Below are positions 10,275 to 19,216 of a stretch of DNA of 64,000 nt, one piece after another (within the stretch, counting starts at the first letter, position 1; every line of letters starts with the position of its first letter). The DNA is taken from the NCBI GenBank assembly GCA_019671005.1, contig CM033721.1, positions 53,264,364 through 53,328,363 on the forward strand, in the 5' to 3' direction. The translations under genes were made by a program, and so were the position numbers. Source of the stretch: Hibiscus mutabilis. Its lineage: Eukaryota; Streptophyta; Magnoliopsida; Malvales; Malvaceae. The notes beneath the pieces are model-generated. The model did no database searches and was not told where the DNA came from. It saw nothing but the letters and a program-made list of their open reading frames with translations.

Positions 10275-10713
10275 CTAGACGATTCAGTAAGCGTATTTTT
10301 TTCTCTCTCCCGGGTTAGTAAAAAAAAATCAAAAAAATCAAAAAAATCTTAAAGAGGGAGGAGCAATCTATTCTTGTTTAAAAAAATTACAATACATCAT
10401 TTCTTATTGCTGAATTACAAATTCCTTTACCTATTCTTAGTAATTCTTTCTTTTTGAAGCCATTATCCTTTTATTATTCATCATTCTCCTACCAAGCTAG
10501 AATTGTTTCAGCCAAGTCCACGAGACACTTGTAAGCCTTGAGGAAGTTCCCAAAAGGACTTGAAAATAAAGCACGAGTGGTAAAAGGCATGAGTGTGCAT
10601 TAAGGGAAAAAGCCTAACCCGAGTGAAACACGAGTGTGAGTGCATTTTCTTTGGAGTGGAAAGGTGAGATTTTGTGTTAGTAAGGTTTAATTTCTTTTGT
10701 TTCTTTATCTAAC
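10275..10713 (+). other. Noncoding leader between primer site and gag
   Basis: About 440 bp of leader RNA sequence. It holds an A-rich run near 10320-10350 and short repeated cacgagtg motifs (10571, 10629). No reading frame of note is present. Confidence 0.6.
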
Positions 10714-11800
10714 ATGTCACAAAGATCTGGTCATAGTGGTGAAGGAGTTCCCAATTTGCAAAATCAGGCTATGCTTCAAGCAATGGCCAAAATGATCCAA
10801 GAGCAATTGGAGCCCCTAATTGAACGAATAGACCAGCTTGAAATTTCACAAGCTAATCAGGGTAATGAGGAGTATCCTGAAGAAGTTGAAGTAGATGATG
10901 TGCAAGATCAAGTATCCCAACATAGCATGGTACAACAAGGCCAGAGAGCTCGACCACGAGTAGACGATAATCTCAGCAACATCAAGATTACCATTCCTCC
11001 TTTTCAAGGAAGAACGGATCCTGAAACCTATTTTGCATGGGAAAAGAAGGTTGAGCACATTTTTGAGTGCCATAACTATTCAGAGCTTAAAAGGTAAAAC
11101 TCGCTGCCATTGAGTTTACGGATTATGCACTAATATGGTGGGATCAATTGACATCAAGTAGGAGACGCAATGGAGAACATCCTATCACTACATGGGATGA
11201 AATGAAAGCGGTGATGCGAAGGCGATTCATTCCAACCCACTACCATCGAGAGTTATTCAACCGTCTTCAAAATCTTTCACAAGGTAACCAAGTGTTGAAG
11301 ATTACTACAAAGAGATGGAGGTGTCCATGATTCGAGCCAACATCGACGAGGATCGAGAAGCCACAATGGCAAGATTCCTAGCGGGACTAAATCCGGACAT
11401 TGCGAACGTGGTCGAGTTGCAACATTATGTGGAGATGGAAGACATGGTGCATATGGCCATGAAAGTGGAAAAACAGCTCAAAAGAAAGGGTGCCCACGAT
11501 CTTATGGGAGTTCAACATCAAAATGGGGGCAAAGTTCATACAAGAAGACTCCTCCATTACCGTCCCACTAAAAAGGAGGACCACCGAAGGAAGTAAGCCC
11601 ATTGCCGAAACCAGCAAGGGTAAGACTACCGCTTACTCCAAATCGTTCCGTGACATACAATGTTTTAAGTGTTTGGGGCATGGACACATTGCAAGCCAAT
11701 GTCCGAACCGCAACACCATGCTTCTTCGAGATGATGGAGAAGTTGAATCGGAACAAGAAGAGGATGAGAATGAAGATGTTGCCATCGAAGAAGAAGAATT
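10714..11800 (+). pseudogene. gag with CCHC zinc knuckle (frameshifted)
   Basis: The first ATG with a sustained frame is at 10714 (MSQRSGHSG). Gag forms the particle that packages the RNA. Visible in order: a glutamine-rich start with coiled-coil potential (LEPLIERIDQLE), IPPFQGRTDPETYFAWEKKVE, the capsid-like FTDYALIWWDQL, MKAVMRRRFIPTHYHREL, ANIDEDREATMARFL, VHMAMKVEKQLKRKG, then the knuckle CFKC-x4-H-x4-C near 11660-11705. Frame changes occur near 11094, 11295 and 11500, each explained by one missing or extra base, the first two beside short homopolymers. Confidence 0.88.
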
Positions 11801-12300
11801 AGAGTATGGCGTGGAAGGAGAGGTTCTTGTTGTCAAAAGAAGCCTAAACGTACAATCCGTTGGAGGAAATGAACAACGAGAAAATATCTTCCATACTCGT
11901 TGCCATGTTGGAGGAAAGGTATGCTTTGTTATTATTGATGGTGGTAGTTGCACTAATGTTGCTAGTACCTTAATGGTAGATACACTTGGCTTGGCAACAA
12001 CAAAGCATCCACAACCTTATAAGCTACAATGGCTCAACGATGGAGGAGAACTCAAGGTGACCAAACAAGTTCGAATTGTTTTCTCTATTGGGAAGTACAA
12101 AGACGAGGTATTATGCGATGTCGTTCCAATGCACGCAAGCCATTTATTACTTGGAAGGCCTTGGCAATTTGATAGGCGAGTGATCCATGACGGGTATACC
12201 AACGGTATACGTTCACCCATGAAGCAAAGAAGATCACTTTAGCCCCACTTTCTCCAAAACAAATACATGAAGACCAAATTTTATTGAGAGGAAAAATTGA
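11801..12300 (+). pseudogene. Retropepsin-like protease (frameshifted)
   Basis: After the zinc knuckle and an acidic linker come CHVGGKVCFVIIDGGSCTN and HASHLLLGRPWQFDR. The active-site triad reads DGG and not DSG/DTG, a variant I know from related plant chromovirus polyproteins, so it is not necessarily inactivating. The enzyme would cut Gag-Pol. A frame change at about 12200, after HDGYTN, separates it from the following linker. Confidence 0.8.
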
Positions 12301-12479
12301 AAAAGCCAAAGAGAGAGAGACCAAAATGGAGGTAAAAGCAAAGGAGTGTGATCAAAATGAGGGAAGGAAAATCAGCATTCTTTCTAAAGAGAGAGTTGAA
12401 AAAGAGTTTAATGACAGCAAAGGAAGCACTTGTGCTCATGTACAAGGAAAATTTCTTGAATACTAACTACCTTGATCAA

Positions 12480-13450
12480 AATTTGCCTGCTTTTGTTGTG
12501 TCTTTATTGCAGGAGTTTGATGACCTATTTCGGAGGAAATACCATGGGCTGCCACCTATTCGTGGCATAGAACATCAAATAGACTTTGTTCCCGGAGCCG
12601 TCATTCCAAACCGACCAGCGCATCAAGCAACCCCGAAGAAACTAAGGAGTTGCAAAGGCAAGTATCTGAGTTGATGTCAAAAGGCTACGTGAGGGAAAGC
12701 CTTAGCCCATGTGCCGTGCGGTTCTACTTGTGCCAAAGAAGGATGGAACTTGGCGCATGTGTGTGGACTGCCGAGCGGTAAACAAAATTACGGTAAAGTA
12801 TCGTCACCCTATTCCTCGCTTAGATGACATGTTAGATGAGCTTAGTGGTTCTAACCTCTTTTCCAAGATTGATCTTAAAAGTGGTTACCACCAAATACGA
12901 ATGCGGGAAGGTGATGAGTGGAAAACAACATTCAAAACTAAGCAAGGCCTTTATGAGTGGTTGGTTATGCCTTTTGGCTTAACTAATGCTCCAAGCACGT
13001 TTATGAGGTTAATGAATCATGTTCTTAGGCCATTCTTGGGTAAGTTTTGTGTGGTTTACTTTGATGACATTCTAATCTATAGTAAAACCATGGAAGAACA
13101 TGTTCAACATTTAAGGTCAGTTTTGCTAGTTTTGAGGAAGGAAAAACTGTTTGCTAACTTACAAAAATGTACATTTTGTACTGACAGGGTTGTTTTCCTA
13201 GGTTTCGTTGTGAGTTCTGAAGGCTTGGAGGTGGACAAAGAGAAGGTTAAAGCCATTGAAGAGTGGCCACGACCAGCAAGCATTTCTCAAGTTAGGAGCT
13301 TCCATGGACTTGCAAGTTTTTATCGAAGATTCGTCCCCAACTTCAGCACCATAGCCGCCCCACTAACAAGTGTTATTAAGAAGAATTCTAAATTCTTTTG
13401 GGGGGAAGATCAAGAGAAGTCCTTTAATAGCATTAAAGATTGTTTAATAC
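12480..13450 (+). pseudogene. Reverse transcriptase of chromovirus-like element
   Basis: Core RT is open in one frame from 12709 to 13485. Motifs: LLVPKKDGTWRMCVDCRAVN, HPIPRLDDML, LFSKIDLKSGYHQIRM, WLVMPFGLTNAPSTFM, the catalytic YFDDILIYS, FLGFVVSSEGLEVD and the thumb VRSFHGLASFYRRFVPNF. The N-terminal part (12480-12708) lies in other frames because of indels near 12640 and 12680. Catalytic aspartates are intact. After 13440 the frame slips again before RNase H. Confidence 0.9.
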
Positions 13451-13860
13451 ATGCCCTTTACTTGCTCTACCTGATTTTAATCTAACTTTTGAAATTGAAT
13501 GTGATGCATCAGGTGTAGGAATTGGAGCAGTTTTGTCTCAAGGTGGACGTCCTATAGCCTATTTCAGTGAAAATTAAGTGGAGCTACGCTTAATTACCCT
13601 ACCTATGACAAGGAGATGTATGCTCTTGTGAGGGCAATGGAAACATGGCAACATTACCTTTGGCCTAAGGAGTTCATCATTCACACTGATCATGAGGCAT
13701 TGAAACATATCCGGGGCAGCATAAACTCAACAAAAGGCATGCCAAATGGGTGGAGTTTCTTGAAACTTTCCCATATGTTATCAAGTACAAGAAAGGTAAG
13801 GAGAATATAGTTGCCGATGCATTGTCACGGAGGTATATTCTTTTAAACACTTTGGAATCT
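13451..13860 (+). pseudogene. RNase H domain (frameshifted)
   Basis: Recognisable as ECDASGVGIGAVLSQ, PIAYFSE, YPTYDKEMYALVRAMETWQHYL, FIIHTDHEALKHI and ENIVADALSRRY. The D of CDAS, E of KEMYA, D of HTDH and D of VADAL are present. Breaks occur near 13460, 13580 (beside an A run) and 13725. It removes the RNA strand during reverse transcription. Confidence 0.87.
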
Positions 13861-15070
13861 AAGTTATTGGGTTTTGTTTTTATTAAAGACTTATATGTCT
13901 CTGACTCTGATTTTGGAGAGATTTACAAAGCTTGTGAGAAAGGGTCAATTGAAAAATACTATAAGCATGATGGTTTCCTATTTAAGGAAGGAAGACTATG
14001 CATCCTCAAGGTTCCATGCGTGAATTGCTAACTAAGGAAGCTCATGGAGGAGGATTAATGGGACATTTTGGGATAGCAAAGACTTTGGCTATACTTCAAG
14101 AGCACCTATATTGGCCTAAAATGAAACGAGATGTGGAGAGGTTGTGTGAGCGATGCATCACTTGCAGGAAGGCCAAATCTAAAGTCATGCCACATGGACT
14201 TTACACACCACTACCCATACCGGAAGCACCATGGATGGATATTTCAATGGATTTTGTGCTAGGGCTTCCACGTATTAAGAATAACAAAGATTCCATCTTT
14301 GTAGTTGTGGATAGATTCTCCAAAATGGCTCATTTCATTCCCTGTAACAAAACTAATGATGCCTCACATATTGCTACTTTGTTTTTCAGGGAAATCTTAA
14401 GGTTACATGGCATACCAAGAACTATTGTGTCTGATCGGGATGTGAAGTTCTTAAGTCACTTTTGGAGAGCCCTATGGAGTAAGATTGGTACTAAGTTACT
14501 ATTCTCCACCACTTGCCACCCTCAAACGGATGGCCAAACTGAAGTGGTGAACCGAGTACTTTCTATGTTACTTGATCCATCATTAGGAAGAATTTGAAAA
14601 CATGGGAGGAGAGTTTACCACATGTGGAGTTTGCATACAACCGTTCGATCCATAGTACTACAGGGCGCACGCTTTGAAGTGGTGTATGGATTCAATCCAT
14701 TAACACCGATAGACTTGTTACCATTACCCGCTGATCAAATTGTGAATAAAGATGGACTTAATAAAGCTGAATTTGTTAAGAAGCTTCATCAACAAGTGCG
14801 GGAGAACATTGAAAAACGAACCAAGCAATATGAGCAGCAAGCAAATAAGGGGGTCGTAAGCGAATTTCCTTTGAGCCAGGGGATTGGGTGTGGCTGCACA
14901 TGAGGAAAGAAAGGTTCCCGGCTCAACGAAAGTCCAAATTAATGCCTCGGGAGATGGACCATTCAAATAGTCAAGAAGATCAATGACAATGCCTATCAAT
15001 TAGATCTTCCAGGTGAGTTTAATGTTAGTGCAACCTTCAATGTTGCTGACCTATCTCCTTATGATGTAGA
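13861..15070 (+). pseudogene. Integrase with H2C2, DDE core and GPF module
   Basis: The zinc domain reads HGGGLMGHFG with CERCITCRKAK. The catalytic core shows MDISMDFVLGLP (D), TIVSDRDVKF (D) and GQTEVVNR (E). The C-terminal part shows VYGFNPLTPIDLLPLP, PGDWVWLHMRKERFP (read across frames) and GDGPFKIVKKIND, the GPY/F module typical of chromoviruses. The central 200 residues (13998-14597) are in one frame; frames change near 14000, 14570, 14660, 14865 and 14945. Confidence 0.9.
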
Positions 15071-15287
15071 TGACGATTTGGGGACAAATCGCCTTAAAGA
15101 GGGAGGGACTGATATGAACGTCAATGGCAAAGACCCAGAGAAGTACCCAGGTGGCCCCATTACTCGAGCAAGGGCCAAGGAGTTCCAAGCAGCCATGGAA
15201 AATATGTTTACATCAAGCTTGGGACGTGAGAAAGAAGAAATAATAAGGGAGGAACACTTTACTTTGCTTATGCATGAATTTGCATGA
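15071..15287 (+). CDS. Polyprotein C-terminal tail overlapping 3' LTR
   Basis: The frame from GTNRLKEGGTD continues across the polypurine tract and 178 bp into the 3' LTR, ending at 15285-15287. It includes GPITRARAKEFQ and ends in LLMHEFA. The equivalent stretch in the 5' LTR is 8537-8714. Tails that run into the LTR with a basic RARAK-like motif are known in CRM-like plant chromoviruses, where the C-terminus is thought to affect target choice. No canonical chromodomain is visible. Clade uncertain. Confidence 0.7.
15095..15109 (+). promoter_or_regulatory. Polypurine tract
   Basis: The purine run AAAGAGGGAGGGA, followed by c, immediately precedes the 3' LTR start at 15110. It primes plus-strand DNA synthesis. 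It also codes for part of the polyprotein tail. Confidence 0.85.
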
Positions 15288-16832
15288 GTATTTAAAGTTT
15301 GCATAACATTCATTGCATTCAATAAACATGTTGTTCATTAAAGCATGCGTTGCATTTAAACATGTAGTTCATTTAGTTATACACTTCATTTAACTAAGTA
15401 GTTCATTGATTAAACTAGTTCATTCAAGATTATTAGTTCATTGAATAAAGTTAGTTCATTAATTAAACTAGTTCATTCATCAAACTAGCTCATTTATTAA
15501 ACTAACTCTTAATTGTTTACATGCATGTTTTCAATTAAAGATTGAATAAAGTTTACCTTTGTGTCTAGGTGCATGAGGGAAGATGAACGGTTTTACCAGA
15601 TGCAAGAATATCAGCAGAATGTCTTCCAATTCTGGATGCGATACAGACGTGTTTGGATCCAGAAATCAATTGACGTTATTCCTCCATCTCTTAGCTTTCC
15701 AATGCCTTTTGAATCACCTCAATCTGATATCGGGAGCTTGAGATACGAATGATTTACTGAAGACAGTGCAGGCTGAAATTTTTATTACGGGAATTTTATG
15801 CATGGATGATTTGAATGAATTTGAGCCAAGGAAGAGTTCTTTCATCTTCTACCAAGAGACAAGCAATTGATGGCCATCTTAATTCAGCAAATTCAAGGCA
15901 TTCAAGGTTGATGTTATCACCATTCAAGTGGGGGTTTCAAAATTCATTGAGGAGACATGAAATGAAGGCTGGATGAAACTCACCTTTTATGACATTCAAG
16001 TCATATTAATCAGCTTGGAAGATGAAGAGTTGCACTTAAACTGGACAGCAAGGATGTCTACATTCATCCTTGTCCACATTCATCCCCTTTCTCTTCATAT
16101 GATAGCAAAACAAGGCAGCCCAAGAGTCCTTCTTAATTTGGACGAAAATATGACTAAATTCAACCTCAATTTGTCTAAACTAATCAGCTTTGAAGATGAG
16201 AAGAAAGGACAAAGCATTCATGTGTATTCAAGTGCATTAAGATGAGCATTCATCTTTCTTGTAACACCTTTTCATATTCTGCCTACTTCTACTATAAATA
16301 GGCATCTTTAGGATCATTGTAAGACACACTTTTGAATATATAAAACATCTTTGAAAGATTGCTTTCATTCTTGTTCTCTTGTGGAACTTTATCGGCTTCA
16401 AGTTAGTCTTGTAGTCTTCATCCATTTCCCTTTTGTTATAGCGTTGGTTCCTAGCTCATCTATAGCTAGTGGGTCACGTTCCATATCCTACCACTTCATT
16501 TCCACTTTATTATATTGCTGGTTCCTAACTCTTTATAGTTAGGGGGTCACAATCCATCCTTTGAATTTCTTCATCTTAACGCCAACACCCCATCATCTTC
16601 ACCTACATTTTCATCTTTTATTTTTTTTTCTTCCATAATCACAACTATCACTCTTCCTACACCCCTTCTACATATCTTTCATCCCATTATTTCTATTTCT
16701 TATTTATCTATTTCTACTTACATTGTTGTTTGAGTAATTTCAGAATACATTCAAAGCACTGCAGAGTTCTTACTAGAATCACGATCGGGCATTCATATAT
16801 ATGATTCAAAACTCATAGTCGAGATCATATCA
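15110..16832 (+). mobile_element. 3' LTR of young chromovirus-like element
   Basis: 1723 bp, starting TGATATGAACGTC and ending ATATCA. Differences from the 5' LTR seen by eye are a 4-bp indel (near 15915), one C/T change (15724), a 2-bp indel near 16476 and changes in T and G runs. Such similarity indicates a recent insertion. Confidence 0.95.
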
Positions 16833-16837
16833 TTTAG
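16833..16837. repeat. Target-site duplication TTTAG (right)
   Basis: Matches 8532-8536. Tat integrase sequence resumes right after it. Confidence 0.95.
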
Positions 16838-17014
16838 TGTTGAGGAAGAAGCTGCCAATCCAAAGCAATGCTCGAGGAAAATGGACACCAAATTGGGAAG
16901 GACCTTATATTGTAACAAAGGTTTTCTTAGGATGAGCGTTAATTTTAGCCGAAATGGATGGAGAGAACTCCAAAACCCGATAAATTTAGATTTGGTTAAG
17001 AAGTATTATGTTTA
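16838..17014 (+). pseudogene. Tat integrase C-terminal segment
   Basis: Continues the Tat integrase after the insertion: LRKKLPIQSNARGKWTPNWEGPYIV contains the GPY module, followed by a final INLDLVKKYYV. Stops lie near 16939 and 16980. The end of pol is at about 17014, just before the purine-rich tract. Confidence 0.8.
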
Positions 17015-17115
17015 AAGGAGAAACAAGAGAAAAAAGAAAAATGAAAGAAAATAAAAAAGGAAAAAAAGAAGAAGAAAAAAGAAAGAAAAAGAAAAAAGAG
17101 AAAAAGAAAAGGGGG
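17011..17115 (+). repeat. Long A/G-rich tract after Tat pol
   Basis: About 100 bases almost wholly of A and G (aaaagaaaaatgaaagaaaa style), directly after the polyprotein stop. Reading frames on either strand here are low-complexity lysine or phenylalanine/serine runs and not genes. It may be an internal polypurine tract or simple expansion of one. Confidence 0.75.
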
Positions 17116-18490
17116 TTCAAAATGAAAATCCGCAAAGGGCATTTTGAAACCAAAGGAGGATTTGAGTTGAAAACCCGTAAAGGTCGGCTCAGACAATTTG
17201 CAAATAAGACCTTCCTCGGGGATTGGCTTGGGAGCTTCATGTTTTTCCGCATAATCATTATCTTCAGGGTCTACTCAGCATAGAGGACATTCAAGGCATC
17301 TTATGAAGTCATGACAGGAGAAGTTTAAGTTTATGATATCTTAATGCCTATTCATTTCCTTGTAATTTCTTTTTGTGTTTGCCACAATACCAATAAAGTT
17401 TTGTTGTTAGACCTTTTCTTTCTTTTGGCATCCTTTCATAAAGTGTCTTGTATTGAAATAAAAATTAAAATTTGACATCATTTGAAATATTCATAAGATT
17501 TTTTAGCATTACTTTGAAATTTGGCTAGAAGTATATTGGAACCATGAGGCATTCAATGGTCAAATTTAGAGCTTAGGGCATAAAAAGCGGCAAAACCTAT
17601 AAGGAAATACAAGATGGAAATAGGTTTCACTACAAACCTTGGCGGAAAGCCTCAACAGATGCTTTGACTTTGCTTTAAGGAAGCATGTTGCAAAATAGAG
17701 TTGCTTACATGAGATATTCTGTTTTCTACAACAGTGAGAACAATTTTACAGACATCGGAGGAAAACTAAATAAGACATTGGGAGAGCAACAAGTTTCTAG
17801 GAAGCTTGTCACTGAATATTGATGTATCAACTACAATGATAACAGAGTGTTGAAGAATATGAGGATAAAGTCAGTCCTTCCAACTAGGAGTACAAGATAA
17901 CTGGATTGAGTGAGCAAATGTGCAAAGATCAAATGAAGCAAGGAAATGCTAAGAATGACAATGGTAAAACAGAAGTGATGAAGATGATTTCCCATGCATT
18001 AATGATGGAAAACTGATGCATTTCCCATATCCCCGCGGAGTTTCGCTCTAAGGTGTCCTAGCAGCAAAGAGCTTCCCTATTTGAAAAATCAAGGCATAAG
18101 TCGCTGGAAAGGATGAAAGTATTGTGAATCCATGATGTGGCATGACCAATGAAGGGGATAAGAGTGGACAATGGTGAAGATTATTGTCCAAGGAATAGAT
18201 GATGGAATTTTAACAAGAAATTGGTGAAGCCAATTAGTATTAGAGAACCGTCTTTTCTGATAGGATGGGCCAAAGCAGACGCACACCATTAGTTGCCAAA
18301 GTTGAGAAAATGTTTGAGATGATATAATCCGTGTTTCCTAGAGCTTCACAGTTTTCTTCTATGCTAATTAAGAAAAATGTTAAGAAAAAGAGCAAAAGAA
18401 ATAAGACATGCATTCATGACAAGGCATCCCTAGGGGCATATGCATCTTAATTGAATCATTTGCAAAAGTTTTTTTATAGGTTTTTGAATT
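17116..18490 (+). other. Noncoding 3' region of Tat element
   Basis: About 1.4 kb without a credible frame between the purine tract and the minisatellite. It includes rationed AT-rich and mixed sequence with many stops in all frames. Long untranslated 3' regions are usual in Tat/Ogre-type elements. I recognise nothing further in it. Confidence 0.6.
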
Positions 18491-19135
18491 CGCTTATCCA
18501 TCCAAGCATGAGGGGGTGGAACCCTTTTTAACCTGCCTATCTATTCGGGCATGAGGAGAATAGAACCCTGCTTATCTATTCGAGCATGAGGAGAATAGAA
18601 CCCGCCTATCTATTCAGGCATGAGGAGAATAGAACCCGCCTATCTATTCGGGCTTGAGGAGAATAGAACCCGCCTATCTATTCGGGCTTGAGGAGAATAG
18701 AACCCGCCTATCTATTTGGGCTTGAGGAGAATAAAACCCTGCTTATCTATTCGGGCATGAGATGAATAGAACTCGCCTATCTATTCAGGCATGAGGAGAA
18801 TAGAACCTGCTTATATATTCGAGCATGAAGAGAATAGAACCCGCCTATCCGTTCGGGCATTTGGAGAATGGAACTTGCTTATCTATTCGAGCATGAGGAG
18901 AATAGAACCCGCCTATCTATTCGGGCATGAGGAGAATAGAACTCGCCTATCTATTCAGGCATGAGGAGAATAGAACCTGCCTATCCGTTTGGGCACTTGG
19001 AGAATGGAACCCGCTTATCTATTCGAGCATGAGGAGAATAGAATCTGCCTATCCGTTCGGGCATTTGGAGAATGGAGCCTGCTTATCTATTTGAACATAA
19101 GGAGAATAGAACCCGCCTATCTTCTCAGGCACAAA
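18491..19135 (+). repeat. 34-bp minisatellite in Tat 3' region
   Basis: About 17-18 head-to-tail units of 34 bp (sometimes 35), consensus tctattcgggcatgaggaga followed by atagaacccgccta. Unit starts at 18540, 18575, 18609 and 18643 show the period. A second variant with tatccgttcgggcatttgga recurs at about 18846, 18983 and 19048 in the second half. The first unit (18491-18524) is the most divergent. Arrays in this position are known for Ogre-type elements and can seed satellite DNA. Confidence 0.9.
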
Positions 19136-19200
19136 CGGTTTGGTAATCAGTGAAAATTAGTGTCTTCTTTTCTTTGCTCTATTCCTCTTTCACCGGAATG

Positions 19201-19216
19201 ACCAAAGAGGGGTAGT
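19201..19216 (+). promoter_or_regulatory. Polypurine tract of Tat element
   Basis: accAAAGAGGGGtag lies directly before the LTR start TGTTGTCACTG at 19217. It is the expected plus-strand primer. Confidence 0.8.

Larger units (their letters stand above)
8537..16832 (+). mobile_element. Full-length chromovirus-like Ty3/Gypsy element, young, frameshifted
   Basis: An 8296-bp element with two LTRs (1724 and 1723 bp) differing at only about six places by eye, TSD TTTAG, an initiator tRNA-Met primer site, a polypurine tract and all domains in Ty3/Gypsy order: gag with zinc knuckle, protease, RT, RNase H, integrase. The polyprotein C-terminus runs into the 3' LTR and contains ITRARAK, a pattern I associate with CRM-like and neighbouring plant chromoviruses; the exact clade is uncertain. 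About ten single-base frame changes interrupt the coding region. Its LTR shares a core with the A to D families, so it is a candidate autonomous relative. Confidence 0.9.

Noticed and set aside
16986..17283. Lysine-rich or phenylalanine-rich small proteins
   Set aside because: Low-complexity translation of the purine tract on both strands.
18491..19135. Regular repeats resembling a CRISPR array
   Set aside because: Units are contiguous 34-bp tandem copies without unique spacers, in a plant retroelement 3' region.
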